The notes below the pieces were generated by a model. The model was not told the DNA's origin. It saw nothing but the letters and a program-made list of their open reading frames with translations, and did no database searches. Both the position numbers and the translations under genes were made by a program. From Marinobacterium rhizophilum DSM 18822 (lineage in GTDB: Bacteria; Pseudomonadota; Gammaproteobacteria; Pseudomonadales; Balneatricaceae), in the NCBI RefSeq assembly GCF_000378045.1, contig NZ_KB899099.1, forward strand, positions 97,058 to 161,057: a stretch of 64,000 bases of DNA. Direction: 5' to 3'. Positions 7,906 through 17,431 of the stretch are shown here, piece after piece. Position 1 is the stretch's first letter. Each line of letters begins with the position of its first letter.

Positions 7906-8630
7906 CGATCGAAGTGGTCCAGCGCGATTTTCCAGGGGTTTAGGCTCACCAGCTCTGCGGCACGCTGGGCGCCGATCAGCTGCTCAGCAGCCTTGACGGC
8001 GTTACGCAGACAGGGAGGACGGCGGTCGCGGTTGTGGGCATCGGTCGCCAGAATGGTGACATGACCCTGCAGTAGCAGGTCGGTGGCGATCTCCGCGGCC
8101 TGCTCGCCGAAATGGCCCGTCAGGGATGATGCCGTCACCTGCAGCAGGCAACCCTGCTCAAGGAACGGCCTGAGCCGCGACGGCTGGCGCATGATGCCCT
8201 TGTTGCGTTCGGGGTGGGCGATCATCGGCAGGACACCGCGGCCCTTCAGCCACTGCGTCAGGCGCTCGGCGCCAAAGGGGATCTCGCCATGGGGGAACTC
8301 CAGCAGCATCACCTTGCTGCCTTCCCATTGACCGAGGAACGGGATCCTGTCCTCGGCAACGCCGGTCATCAATTCCAGCCCGAAGCGCACTTCAGCCGCT
8401 GCGGCCACCTGCAGTTCGATGCCGGCGCTTGCCAACGCCTCACGGAACTGTTGCAGCGCCGCCGCAATGGACTGCGGCGTATTGTCATAACGCCCGGGAT
8501 GGATGTGGGGCGTGCAGACCATATGCGTGATGCCTTCCACAACGGCCATGCGCGCCAGTTCCAGCGAGGCCTCAACGTCGGGGGCGCCGTCATCGATGCC
8601 CGGGAGCAGGTGGTTGTGCAGGTCTATCAT
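7902..8630 (-). CDS. CpsB/CapC-type PHP tyrosine-protein phosphatase
   Basis: 242 residues, PHP-fold metal-dependent phosphatase. Metal-binding motifs DLHNHLLPGIDDG at the N terminus, CTPHIHP, AHPERN and ATDAHN are all present. In capsule systems this enzyme dephosphorylates the Wzc/CpsD-like kinase, here the adjacent upstream gene, allowing cycles of polymer assembly. The start at 8630 (MIDLHNH) is preceded by GAGGAGG; the kinase stop lies 10 bases upstream. It overlaps vpsP by 4 bases. Confidence 0.9.
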   Translation of the reverse strand: MIDLHNHLLPGIDDGAPDVEASLELARMAVVEGITHMVCTPHIHPGRYDNTPQSIAAALQQFREALASAGIELQVAAAAEVRFGLELMTGVAEDRIPFLGQWEGSKVMLLEFPHGEIPFGAERLTQWLKGRGVLPMIAHPERNKGIMRQPSRLRPFLEQGCLLQVTASSLTGHFGEQAAEIATDLLLQGHVTILATDAHNRDRRPPCLRNAVKAAEQLIGAQRAAELVSLNPWKIALDHFDR

Positions 8631-8640
8631 GGACACCTCC

Positions 8641-10896
8641 TCAGGCCGGCTGGTCGCTGCTGTAGCCGTAGTCGTAGTACGCACCGTGGCTGTAACCATT
8701 TTTCTTTGCCTTTTCGATGTCGACCTGGTTCAGCACGACACCCGAGACCGGCGCCCGGTTCTGCAGCAGTCGACCGATACCGTCGCGTACCAGCTGCACC
8801 GAGGTGGACTCGGCCTTGACCACATAGATGACCGAGCTTGCCAGCGCTGACAGCATCAGCGCATCGCTCACGGCCTGCATCGGCGGCGAGTCGATAATGA
8901 TGTGATCGTACTTGCTGCCCAGCACTTCCAGCGTTTCGGCGAAGCGCTTGGAGGACAGCAGTTCCAGCGGGTTCGGCGGCACGGTGCCGGCGCTGATCAG
9001 GTCAACTCCGTCCAGCGGATATATACAGTCTTCCAGTTTCGCGATACCGGCAATCAGGTTGGCGAGGCCGGGCGTGCCGACCGGCAGCTCAAAGTTTTTC
9101 GCGGCGGTGGGACGGCGCATGTCGGCGTCGATCAGCAGCACCTTCTCCATCTGGCCAAGTGCCTGCGCCAAGTTGGCGGCGACGGAGCTCTTGCCCTCGC
9201 CGGGGATCGACGAGGTGACCAGCAGCACCTTCTGCTCCTTGTTGAGCCCCGACAGCACCACGCCGGTGCGCAGCGTACGGATGGCCTCAAGGAAGGCTCG
9301 ATCCGTCTCGCCGCCGCGCCCGAACATCTGGGCGACATCCTTGCGTAGCTTGTCCTTGAGCAGCGGCAAGATGCCGAGTACCGGCAGGTTAAGCTGCTCC
9401 TCGATCTCCTCGGTGCTTTTGAAGGTGTTGTTGAGCATTTCCAGCAGCAGGGCGAGGCCGACGCCGGCCATGAGTGCCAGCAAGCCCGCCGCGATGACGA
9501 TCAGTTTGCGGTTCGGCTTGACCGGCACCTCGGGTCGTACGGCCCTGTCGACGATACGGGCGTTGGCGCTCTGCAGGTCAGCGGTGGCGGAGGTTTCCTT
9601 CAGGCGGTTGAGAAAGGTGTTGTACAACGCCTGGTTGCTATCGACCTCACGCTGCAGTTCACGCAGCTTGAACTCCTTGCGGGTGATCGCCTGAATCTCG
9701 TCCTTGTTAAGTTCGAACGACGACTGCAGTGCATCTTCGTTGGCGACCGCGAGCTGGTAGGCCCGTTCGATACTCGCGACCACCTGCTCCACCTGCGATT
9801 TCAGGCTGGCCGTGGCGGTATTCAACTCGGAGCGGGCAGCTATCATGCTGGGGTGCTTGGGCCCGTAGCGGTTGGACAGCTCCTGGACTTTAGACAGCGC
9901 CTGCGCTTCCTGCGCCTTGAACTGCTGCACCAGCGGGTTGCTCATCACGGCCGGTGCTGCGGTCAGCCTTTGCCAGCCGCCGCCCTTCAACTCGGCGACC
10001 TGCCGGTACTGGCTTTCTGCCGCATCACGGTCGCGGCGGGTATCGACCAGGCGATCGCTAGTACGGGACAGCTCACCGGCACTCACGGTGGTCACCCCCC
10101 CCTGAAGGTCGACCAGATTCTCCTGGTCCCGGAATGCCTGCAACTGCCGTTCAGACTCTTGCAGACTGACCTTCAGCGTCTCCAGCCGCTCGTTTATCCA
10201 GCGGGTGGCATTGTTGGTCATCTCCAGCTTGGCTTCCATCTGGCTGTCGATATAGGTGCGGGCCAGAGCGTTAGCTGCCCGGGCGGCGGTCGACGCATCG
10301 GCCATCTCAATCTGGACCTTGACCAGTTGGGTCTTGGGAACCGGCGTGATAGTCGTGCGCTTCATGAAGGTGTCGACCGCGGCCCTGAAAGCCTGCGCTT
10401 CGGCCAGCTCAGGATCGACTTCGGCAACGTCCTCTGGCGTGGTAAAGGGCAACCAGGCATTGAAGTCGAGCAAGCCCCTGATATCGATCAAGGAGGCTGA
10501 TTGCTGGCGCGGGTCGAACTCCGGATGGGTGTTAAGACTGAGTTCGTGCACGACCCGCTCGGCCAGTTCGCGGGATTTAAGCAGCTCGAACTGTGTCTGC
10601 AGATACCCGCTACTGTTGCCGTCCAGACCATAGACCTGCTGAATCGACAATACCTGGGCGGCTTTCTCCTCGATCATCAGGGTCGAGGCAGCACGGTACA
10701 CAGGGGTCATGGCCAGGGCCACCAGCGTCGCGAGCATCATCACCACCAGCATCAGGGTGGCGATGCTCCACTTGCGGCGCCAGATTGGCTGCCAGAGACG
10801 CAGCAGGTCGAGTTCATCATCCCGAATACGTTCCGGTTGCCGCTCGCCAAGCCGGTCGGGAAACGCAGGCTGTTGCGGAATCAGTTGGTTTTCCAT
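8641..10896 (-). CDS. Wzc-like polysaccharide co-polymerase with tyrosine-kinase domain (VpsO-like)
   Basis: 751 residues. Order: Wzz-type N terminus with a first membrane helix (about 43-65), long periplasmic coiled coil, second membrane helix (about 455-480), then a BY-kinase domain with Walker A SIPGEGKSS (Lys about 569), Walker A' LLIDADMRRP and Walker B HIIIDSPP. The C terminus has a tyrosine cluster (YSHGAYYDYGYSS), the usual autophosphorylation site. It controls chain length and couples polymerisation to export through the Wza-like protein encoded 2 bases upstream; the PHP phosphatase gene follows. No strong ribosome site precedes the ATG, so coupling to the upstream gene is likely. 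Confidence 0.92.
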   Translation of the reverse strand: MENQLIPQQPAFPDRLGERQPERIRDDELDLLRLWQPIWRRKWSIATLMLVVMMLATLVALAMTPVYRAASTLMIEEKAAQVLSIQQVYGLDGNSSGYLQTQFELLKSRELAERVVHELSLNTHPEFDPRQQSASLIDIRGLLDFNAWLPFTTPEDVAEVDPELAEAQAFRAAVDTFMKRTTITPVPKTQLVKVQIEMADASTAARAANALARTYIDSQMEAKLEMTNNATRWINERLETLKVSLQESERQLQAFRDQENLVDLQGGVTTVSAGELSRTSDRLVDTRRDRDAAESQYRQVAELKGGGWQRLTAAPAVMSNPLVQQFKAQEAQALSKVQELSNRYGPKHPSMIAARSELNTATASLKSQVEQVVASIERAYQLAVANEDALQSSFELNKDEIQAITRKEFKLRELQREVDSNQALYNTFLNRLKETSATADLQSANARIVDRAVRPEVPVKPNRKLIVIAAGLLALMAGVGLALLLEMLNNTFKSTEEIEEQLNLPVLGILPLLKDKLRKDVAQMFGRGGETDRAFLEAIRTLRTGVVLSGLNKEQKVLLVTSSIPGEGKSSVAANLAQALGQMEKVLLIDADMRRPTAAKNFELPVGTPGLANLIAGIAKLEDCIYPLDGVDLISAGTVPPNPLELLSSKRFAETLEVLGSKYDHIIIDSPPMQAVSDALMLSALASSVIYVVKAESTSVQLVRDGIGRLLQNRAPVSGVVLNQVDIEKAKKNGYSHGAYYDYGYSSDQPA

Positions 10897-10898
10897 AA

Positions 10899-11435
10899 TC
10901 AGAAGAAGCTCTGTTCAATAGTGATGATATCGCCCGGCATGATCAGGGTGTCGAGCGCCCTCTCCTGCGGTGTGCGGTTGCCGTCCCGAATAACACTGAA
11001 CTTGCTCTTGGAAGCACGCTCAGTGAATCCGCCGGCCAGGGCGATCGCCTTGCGCAGCGTCAGACCCGGTTTGAACGGGTAGCCGCCGGGGCTCTTGACC
11101 TCGCCGTTGACGAAGAAATCGCGGTACTCCAGGATGCGCACCGAAATCCGGGGATCGACCAGGTAGTCGCCTTTCAGACCGCTGACGAGCATGTGTTCCA
11201 GCTGCGCGGCGGTCTTGCCCATCGCATCGATTTCGCCGAAAAACGGATAGGAGAACTTGCCCGCATCATTGAGGCGAACCTCGTCCAGACTCAGGTCGCC
11301 TTCGCCGAAGACGTTGATACTGATGACATCGCCGGACCCGAGCCTGTACTGGTCGTCGTCGGCCGCCCAGGTCGTAGCGCTTAGCAGAAACAGGCCGGCC
11401 AACAGCCAGACGCCCGACAGGTAACGCGCAATCAT
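10899..11435 (-). CDS. Periplasmic/outer-membrane polysaccharide export protein (Wza/VpsN-like)
   Basis: 178 residues with an N-terminal signal peptide (hydrophobic 8-22, likely cut after TTWAA). The Poly_export signature YRLGSGDVISINVFGE follows, then one SLBB domain (VNGEVKSPGGYPFKPGLTLRKAIALAGGFTERA). It is short compared with E. coli Wza (about 380 residues) and lacks a lipobox and a clear C-terminal membrane helix, so pore formation may depend on the neighbouring beta-barrel protein. AGGAGA precedes the start. Directly upstream of the Wzc-like gene. Confidence 0.88.
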   Translation of the reverse strand: MIARYLSGVWLLAGLFLLSATTWAADDDQYRLGSGDVISINVFGEGDLSLDEVRLNDAGKFSYPFFGEIDAMGKTAAQLEHMLVSGLKGDYLVDPRISVRILEYRDFFVNGEVKSPGGYPFKPGLTLRKAIALAGGFTERASKSKFSVIRDGNRTPQERALDTLIMPGDIITIEQSFF

Positions 11436-11510
11436 GTGGTTCTCCTAAATCGCAGTTATCAGAAAACGGTACGGAGCCAGCGCCCCATTTCGATCAAAAA
11501 AGATTATTAA

Positions 11511-12722
11511 TCATAAACTTAGCTTCAAACCGGCCGAATACAGGCTGCGTTCGAAGTTTTCCAGCGCGACATTCGAGTCGCGCTCGCGATAGCGGTAGCC
11601 GAGTTCCAGCGACAGCCAGCGGCGAACATCCCAGGTGAGTCCGACACGATAACTGTCGGTGATGTCCTCGCGGTTGGCCGCGTTGTCGTAATTCATTTTT
11701 GACCTGACATAGCCCAGGTCGCTCGAGAAGAAGGAACTCCATTTGTGGCTCCATGCCAGACCCGCCGTTCGGTTCTCGATGAACTGCTCCTCGTTACTAC
11801 CTTCGTTGATGCCGTGGCGTGCGGTCAGCCGGAACGCAGAGTAGGTGCGAGGTTTCCATGTCAGGTCCGCATGCCAGGCGGTGAGGCTGGGGTCGCGCTC
11901 TCCTGGAGCATCGAAATCCTTTTTCTCGTGGCCGATCTTCAAGGTACCGGAGGTCTTGGCGGTGGCATCAAAAGCCAGGCCAGCAAAATAGGAGTGGTTG
12001 ACGCTGTCGAGCGACCTGAGGGTGCTGCTGTCAACAGATCTGAGCCTGACATAGTCGAATTCGGTCAAGCTGACTTCAAACAGCGCGCGGGTCTTGGGCG
12101 CAAGCCGGTAGAACGCCGTGGCGCCCAGGCTGCGAGTATCCCGGTCCTTGTCCTGGTTCAGCGTGCCGCGGTTATCATAGCGCTTGCGTTCCTGGTCCAC
12201 GGCCAGCTCGAGCTGCATCGTCGCGGACTCGATACCCAGGCCATAGACGGCACCAACGTTGCTGGTGTGGTACTTGTCGTTTTCCGCCAGCGACGTGGCA
12301 TCGGCGGCGCTTTCCACCCGGTCGTAGCCGGCATTCAGGTCAAGGCGGTGGCGACTGCTGAATTCCAAATGCGCATTGGCGTCCAGATGGTGATCGGTAT
12401 TGTCGTTGCCATGGCTGGAGTGATAGATGTCGGATTCCAGCGCATAGCGCAGACGATAGATGTTCAGCCGGTCCTCCGCCGCGAGTTCAAACGCCGGCTC
12501 GATGGTGGTGATCCAGCTGGATGCCTCATTTGGTGCGGCGGTCTCGCGAAAATTGTCGTCGTAGGCCTCGGTCAGGCGCAGAGTCGGCGTGAGCGACATT
12601 CCACCCAGACGGATATCAGCCGGGTTACCGGCGAGAACCTGTACCGGCAGAATGACCAGGGCTGCGACCAGCAAGTGCCGCTGTCGCAGGTTAACAGGCA
12701 TCGGGTTCATGTTCAGGGGCAT
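11511..12722 (-). CDS. VpsM-like outer-membrane beta-barrel protein
   Basis: 403 residues: signal peptide (hydrophobic 15-31, cleavage near VLA-G), then alternating amphipathic strands ending in an aromatic/leucine-rich strand (SLYSAGLKLSL), typical of outer-membrane barrels. Many strands carry Tyr/Arg/Asp alternation such as GYRYRERDS. Its position before a Wza-like exporter matches VpsM-type proteins, proposed to form or complete the outer-membrane export pore. Two further in-frame ATGs occur within the first 8 codons, so the exact start is uncertain. Confidence 0.78.
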   Translation of the reverse strand: MPLNMNPMPVNLRQRHLLVAALVILPVQVLAGNPADIRLGGMSLTPTLRLTEAYDDNFRETAAPNEASSWITTIEPAFELAAEDRLNIYRLRYALESDIYHSSHGNDNTDHHLDANAHLEFSSRHRLDLNAGYDRVESAADATSLAENDKYHTSNVGAVYGLGIESATMQLELAVDQERKRYDNRGTLNQDKDRDTRSLGATAFYRLAPKTRALFEVSLTEFDYVRLRSVDSSTLRSLDSVNHSYFAGLAFDATAKTSGTLKIGHEKKDFDAPGERDPSLTAWHADLTWKPRTYSAFRLTARHGINEGSNEEQFIENRTAGLAWSHKWSSFFSSDLGYVRSKMNYDNAANREDITDSYRVGLTWDVRRWLSLELGYRYRERDSNVALENFERSLYSAGLKLSL

Positions 12723-12788
12723 GGCTCAAAATCATCAAGTTGGGGTAAATGCCGGGCCGGCATGCGCCGACCCGGCGGTCAGCGCCGC

Positions 12789-12998
12789 TTAGTGCGGGCT
12801 GGCCGGGGGAGTACCGCCTACTCCCCAGCCGTTACCATTGTTGGCACCCTGACCATTACCGTTACCTTCGCCAGGTGTGGTATCGGACATGCTGGTTGCC
12901 ATCACGGCTTTATCAGACGGTGCTGCAGAAGCAGCAGTGGTGGTCAGGGTCGACGCCAGAGCGCCAGCCATGACCAGAGCAGTTAACGCTTTGCGCAT
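12789..12998 (-). CDS. Small secreted Gly/Asn-rich protein
   Basis: 69 residues with a clear signal peptide (MRKALTALVMAGALAST... ASA, cut near residue 25-26). The mature peptide of about 43 residues is low-complexity, rich in Gly, Asn, Pro and Ser (GNGNGQGANNGNGWGVGG), with no cysteine. A GAGGAAG ribosome site sits 7 bases before the ATG, which supports real expression. It heads the leftward export operon, 66 bases before vpsM. I recognise no family; a matrix-associated or periplasmic accessory role is only a guess. Confidence 0.72.
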   Translation of the reverse strand: MRKALTALVMAGALASTLTTTAASAAPSDKAVMATSMSDTTPGEGNGNGQGANNGNGWGVGGTPPASPH

Positions 12999-13838
12999 AT
13001 TAACTTCCTCGTGGGTTGATGATTGAAGTACATAGACCAGACAACAGAGCTATCCGCGAATATGTGGATACTTTTCAGTCGCACAAAAAAGCCGATGGGC
13101 TACAGCCAGCAAGCCTTACCGAACCTCTATGAACGCTAAGAAGCCTATATATACTGCCAAATAAATTCACCTTTTAAAATGATTACATGCATCGCTGCGA
13201 TGCAAAAAATAATTAACTGAAAATTCGGAAAATCTGTCGCTATTAAGTAGCGTCCCTGACAGGCAACAGTCTATAAATCGAGAATAAAAAAGCTGAGCAC
13301 TAACTGAATAATTCCACTCATCCAAGAAATATCCTGCAGCATAATGAGCACCGCATACAGGTGGGGGACTGACGGATCAGCGTATTCTGGCAGCCGATCC
13401 AACTGGATAAGAACAAGGGCCATTCAGCTGTAAAGCTATGATTTTAAGATGAAATAGTCATGATTTTTGCTGTATTCTGTCTCACCTGAGCGACTGGAGA
13501 GCCTGTCGAGACCAGGCCCTGTGGCACCAACTACGACTGAGTACCGAGTATTGTCGCCAAAGAATGACGGTTAATATAAGAACGGGGTTACGGACATAGA
13601 TAGCTCTTTATTTGGCAGTAATCGATACATATTCCGCCAAATAAAAGGCATTTTTATTTCAAAATATAAGATGCTGCGACGCACAATAAGTGAATTTTAT
13701 ATTTAACCAAATCTATTTGTATCCATAACGCGACACTTGAGCATTAACATCCCGTTAATTAAAAGCTCGCTAGCATCCGCGGACCGGTTTATTTATGATT
13801 CAGGTTGCCGGCATTCTCAACATACACCGGATATAGTT
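12999..13838. promoter_or_regulatory. Long AT-rich divergent promoter region between the export operon and the Wzy/ligase-like gene
   Basis: About 840 bases without a convincing gene, separating a leftward and a rightward transcription unit. It contains three copies of the 10-mer GCCAAATAAA (described separately) and long A/T tracts. A TTG-started extension of the rightward gene to 13737 is possible but its residues are not family-like. No riboswitch or sigma-54 site was recognised. Confidence 0.6.
13152..13645. repeat. Three copies of GCCAAATAAA, two forming an inverted repeat
   Basis: TACTGCCAAATAAA at 13152-13165; its exact 14-base reverse complement TTTATTTGGCAGTA at 13607-13620; and GCCAAATAAA again at 13636-13645. 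The last two form a palindrome with 10-base arms and a 19-base spacer. Located in a divergent promoter region, they are candidate operators for a regulator of exopolysaccharide genes. Confidence 0.6.
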
Positions 13839-15212
13839 ATGAATCGAAAACGTACACTACTCGATAACTGCCTGATTGCAGCCACGCTCTTGCTGCTGCT
13901 CTGGCTGCCGATACCGCTGGGCAGCAACCGGGACTGGTCCGCCGGTTTTCTGGTACTGGTCAGCGCTCTGCTATGCGGCCTTTTCTGTATCTCCAAATGG
14001 CGTGCGGCGCCGGTCGATACCCCAATATGCCGCCAGGCCTGGCCGATGGTCGCACTGCTCGCCGTCCCCCAGTTATGGGTAGCACTGCAAATCCTGCTGG
14101 GCCTCAGCCAGGATGTCGGCGCAAGCGTGCAATACCTGATGCTGGGCTGTGCCTACACATTGCTCTTCATCCTGATCGTGGGGCTGTTCAATACCCGCCG
14201 GCGTCTCACGCTGTTACTCAGTGTGCTGGTAGTCAGCGGTACGATGCAGGCTTTTTATGGCACCCTGATGACCCTGTCCGGCATTGAATGGCTGCTGACA
14301 AGCAGCAAGGACGCCTATCTCGGCAATGCCACCGGCACCTACGTCAACCGCAATCACCTTGCAGGTTACCTTGAGATGACGCTTGCCTGCGGCATCGGCC
14401 TGCTGCTGGCACTGCGTGATGGCCGCCCGTTTCGCTGGCGCTATATCCTCGAGCTGCTGGAAGGACCCAAGACCCGCCTGCGCCTCGCGCTGGTGATCAT
14501 GGTCATCGCGCTTGTAATGACGCATTCCCGAATGGGCAATGCCGCCTTCTTTGCCAGCCTGATGATCGTCGGCGCTCTCTTCACCCTGATCAACCGGGAG
14601 CATCGACTTCGCAACAGCCTGATCATTACCAGCCTGGTCTTAATCGACGTGTTGGTGATTAGCCAGTATTTCGGTCTTGAAAAGCTCAAGGACCGACTGC
14701 TGGAGACACAATTTGAGGACCAGGTGGTCGATGGCGAGGTGGTCGCGAGTGCGAACGAACAGCGTGATGACATCATGGGCTACGCGCTACCGCTGCTGCA
14801 GAAACATCCGGTGACCGGTATCGGCGCGGGGGCTTTCGAGTCCAGTTTCCAGCGCTACCCCGGCCCTGATATCCGGCTGCATTTCGACCATGCCCACAAC
14901 GACTACCTGCAGTTTGCAATCGAATTTGGACTGATCGGATTACTGCCGCTCGCGCTATTCGTCGCGCTCGCGTTTTACCAAGCCCTCAGGGCACTGTGGC
15001 GAAGCCAGTCCTGGTATCGCAGCGGAGTGGGCTTCGGCGCAGCAATGGGATTGCTGGCGCTGATGATTCACTCAGCCACCGACTTCAATTTGCAGATCCC
15101 CGCTAATGCGGCAACCTTCGTGGTAATGGCAGCGGTCGCAGTACTGGCGAATCATCACCGCAAGCCGTCCCGCCGGCGCCGTCGTCAAGGCAGCGAGGTA
15201 GTTGCGACCTGA
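13839..15212 (+). CDS. O-antigen ligase / Wzy polymerase family membrane protein
   Basis: 457 residues with about ten or more hydrophobic helices. The conserved periplasmic-loop region of the Wzy_C/WaaL family is present: TYVNRNHLAGYLEMTLACG, and RLHFDHAHNDYLQFAIEFG with the H-x-HNDYLQ signature. A short basic C-terminal tail follows. Start at 13839 (MNRKRTLLDN) begins just before the first membrane helix; no good Shine-Dalgarno is seen. It is transcribed away from the rest of the locus and is distinct from the second Wzy-like protein at 23246-24418, so one may polymerise and the other ligate or serve another polymer. Confidence 0.82.
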   Translation: MNRKRTLLDNCLIAATLLLLLWLPIPLGSNRDWSAGFLVLVSALLCGLFCISKWRAAPVDTPICRQAWPMVALLAVPQLWVALQILLGLSQDVGASVQYLMLGCAYTLLFILIVGLFNTRRRLTLLLSVLVVSGTMQAFYGTLMTLSGIEWLLTSSKDAYLGNATGTYVNRNHLAGYLEMTLACGIGLLLALRDGRPFRWRYILELLEGPKTRLRLALVIMVIALVMTHSRMGNAAFFASLMIVGALFTLINREHRLRNSLIITSLVLIDVLVISQYFGLEKLKDRLLETQFEDQVVDGEVVASANEQRDDIMGYALPLLQKHPVTGIGAGAFESSFQRYPGPDIRLHFDHAHNDYLQFAIEFGLIGLLPLALFVALAFYQALRALWRSQSWYRSGVGFGAAMGLLALMIHSATDFNLQIPANAATFVVMAAVAVLANHHRKPSRRRRRQGSEVVAT

Positions 15213-15222
15213 AGCAACAGCC

Positions 15223-15567
15223 TCAGGCTGCCACGGCCCGGCCACGGCACCACAACCACCAAAGCGCGCCAGCGAGCAAGGTTCCAGCGATGTTGGCCAG
15301 CGCATCCTCCAGACTGAAGATGCGCTGCGGCTGAAACCAGTGCTGCGCGACTTCCAGTACCGGCCCCAGCAGCAGAAACAGGCTCCAGAAACGAACACCA
15401 GACCAAGATGGCAGCGCCAGGCATCCGCTGAAGGTCAGTGCGAAAAACGCCAGCAGGTGCATAGCCTTGTCCGACTGCTCAAACAATTCCGGTGGTGGTG
15501 CCTGCCGGAACAGCCCATATGCCAATGCCATACAGAGGCCAGCAAAAAGCACAGCTCTAATATTCAT
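15223..15567 (-). CDS. VanZ-like membrane protein (VpsQ-like)
   Basis: 114 residues, four hydrophobic helices, with the VanZ-family features DKAMHLLAFFALTF near residue 33 and LEVAQHWFQPQRIFSLEDALANIAGT near residue 71. VanZ-like VpsQ proteins accompany VpsP in vps-type loci; function unknown. An AAGG lies close to the ATG. It converges with the ligase-like gene, leaving only 10 bases between the two stop codons. Confidence 0.78.
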   Translation of the reverse strand: MNIRAVLFAGLCMALAYGLFRQAPPPELFEQSDKAMHLLAFFALTFSGCLALPSWSGVRFWSLFLLLGPVLEVAQHWFQPQRIFSLEDALANIAGTLLAGALWWLWCRGRAVAA

Positions 15568-15677
15568 GCCTTAGCATCCAGCAAGTCAGAAATTTTCGAA
15601 GGGGAAGTCAGCCGTAGGCGCGAGACAGCACGCGTATCATGCCTCAATGCCTACAGCTTTTCTCATGTTCTCGCCTT

Positions 15678-17144
15678 TCAAGCCCGCCCGTACAGGTCCT
15701 CGAACCTTACGATATCGTCCTCTGCGAGATAGGAGCCGGACTGCACCTCGATCAGTTCAAGCGGAATCTTGCCGGGGTTTTCCAGCGAATGCACCACACC
15801 GACGGGAATGTAAACAGACTGGTTCTCGGTCAGCAATTGCTCGTTGTCACCACAGCGTACCTTTGCCGTACCGGAAACCACCACCCAATGCTCGGCGCGA
15901 TGATGGTGCATCTGAATAGACAGTTTCTCGCCGGGCTTTACGGTAATACATTTGACCTGGTAACGCTGGCCATTGTCGATGGAATCGTACTTGCCCCAGG
16001 GACGGTAGACCTCACGGTGAAGTTTGTACTCACTTCGCCCTTCAAGCTTGAGTCGGTTCACCAGGTGTTTTACATCCTGCACTCGGTCTTTGGCGGCGAC
16101 CAGCACAGCATCCTTCGTTTCGACAATTACCATGTCCTGCAAGCCCACCGTTGTCACCAGCTTGTGACTGGCATGGATAAGGCAGTCGCTGGTGTCATGC
16201 GTCATGACATCGCCGTGATTGACATTGCCCTGTTCATCCTTGGCATTCACCTCCCAGAGCGACGACCAGGAGCCGACATCGCTCCAGCCCGCATCCAGCG
16301 GCATGACTACAACGGTATCTTCTCCGCTGCACAGCGGCTCCATCACCGCATAGTCGATAGACTCATCCGGGCAGGCGACAAAAGCCGCTTTATCCACGCG
16401 CACAAAGTCCATATCCTGGCGTGTGCCAGCCATCGCGCTGGAACAGGCGACATGAATATCGGGCCGAAATTCGCGCAATGCATCGAGATAACAACTAGCG
16501 CGAAACAGGAACATGCCACTGTTCCAGTAATACTCGCCACTGGCGACGTATGTTTCAGCCGTCGACAAATCCGGTTTCTCGACAAAGCGATCGACCACGT
16601 ACGATTGTAACGAAGCCGCGGAACTATCATGACCGCCATCGTTCGACGCTTGCAGCGCGAGACTCTCCAGTGGCATGCCACGGCGGATATAGCCGTAACC
16701 GGTTTCAGGGCCGGTGGCAACAATACCAAAAGTGACCAGCTTGCCCTGCTCTGCAAGTGGCGCTGCCGCCCGCACGGCCCGTTGAAACCCTTCTGTATCC
16801 TGAATTACATGGTCGGCAGCCAGCACCAGCAACAATGGGTCTTCCCCCTGTGCAAGCGCATCCATCGCCGCCAGAGCGATGGCAGGCGCAGTATTGCGTC
16901 CAACCGGCTCCAGCAGTATCGATGCGGTAATGCTCTGCGCACGTAACTGTTCGGCCACAATAAAACGATGCTCTTCATTGCAGATCAGAATCGGCGCGGC
17001 GTCACAGAGCCCATCTATCCGCGCCAGCGTGTCCTGCAGCATGGTCTGATCAGAGGCTAACGGCAGAAACTGTTTAGGATAAAGCGCACGAGAAAGGGGC
17101 CACAGGCGCGAACCTGATCCGCCAGCCATAATTACTGGTTTCAT
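15678..17144 (-). CDS. manC: Mannose-1-phosphate guanylyltransferase / mannose-6-phosphate isomerase
   Basis: 488 residues, the bifunctional type II form. The N-terminal nucleotidyltransferase has [14 protein letters not shown] and PKQFLPL, and FVEKPD further in; the C-terminal cupin isomerase domain has [22 protein letters not shown]. It makes GDP-mannose for the polymer. The start follows AAGGA at an 8-base spacing. A 287-base gap with its own TATAAT box separates it from the upstream glycosyltransferase genes, so it may be a separate transcription unit with the VanZ-like gene. No phosphomannomutase gene is in the window. Confidence 0.95.
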   Translation of the reverse strand: MKPVIMAGGSGSRLWPLSRALYPKQFLPLASDQTMLQDTLARIDGLCDAAPILICNEEHRFIVAEQLRAQSITASILLEPVGRNTAPAIALAAMDALAQGEDPLLLVLAADHVIQDTEGFQRAVRAAAPLAEQGKLVTFGIVATGPETGYGYIRRGMPLESLALQASNDGGHDSSAASLQSYVVDRFVEKPDLSTAETYVASGEYYWNSGMFLFRASCYLDALREFRPDIHVACSSAMAGTRQDMDFVRVDKAAFVACPDESIDYAVMEPLCSGEDTVVVMPLDAGWSDVGSWSSLWEVNAKDEQGNVNHGDVMTHDTSDCLIHASHKLVTTVGLQDMVIVETKDAVLVAAKDRVQDVKHLVNRLKLEGRSEYKLHREVYRPWGKYDSIDNGQRYQVKCITVKPGEKLSIQMHHHRAEHWVVVSGTAKVRCGDNEQLLTENQSVYIPVGVVHSLENPGKIPLELIEVQSGSYLAEDDIVRFEDLYGRA

Positions 17145-17325
17145 TGCATAAATCCTTAATGATTAATTAAATATCCCTGGATGTCCGAAGCCATAATCTT
17201 CACGATAAAAATAGAATCTGGCTCTGAGCTTAAAACCCCGGACATTGAACACAGGCCACTTCTATTTCTTGATAAACATTATGAACCCGCATCAAAATAA
17301 CTTGACTACTCTGGGTATTGGCTCA

Positions 17326-17385
17326 ATTATACAAGGAGCTGGTGTATCAAAAAATGACACTACACGTCAGCTGACGTCAGTTGAC
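17326..17385 (-). promoter_or_regulatory. Candidate manC promoter with tandem palindromic operator
   Basis: A perfect -10 TATAAT (minus strand, 17326-17331) lies about 180 bases upstream of manC; no good -35 is visible. Some 35-54 bases further upstream (17366-17385) is GTCAGCTGACGTCAGTTGAC, two back-to-back 10-bp units GTCAGYTGAC, the first a perfect palindrome. This spacing would suit an activator; the regulator is unknown. Confidence 0.45.
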
Positions 17386-17431
17386 AATCACCATATCAAA
17401 TGTAAATTTACACAAGATTAATTATGCACTA

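Noticed and set aside
13525..13545. TGGCAC resembling a sigma-54 -24 element
   Set aside because: No TTGC at the required -12 spacing.
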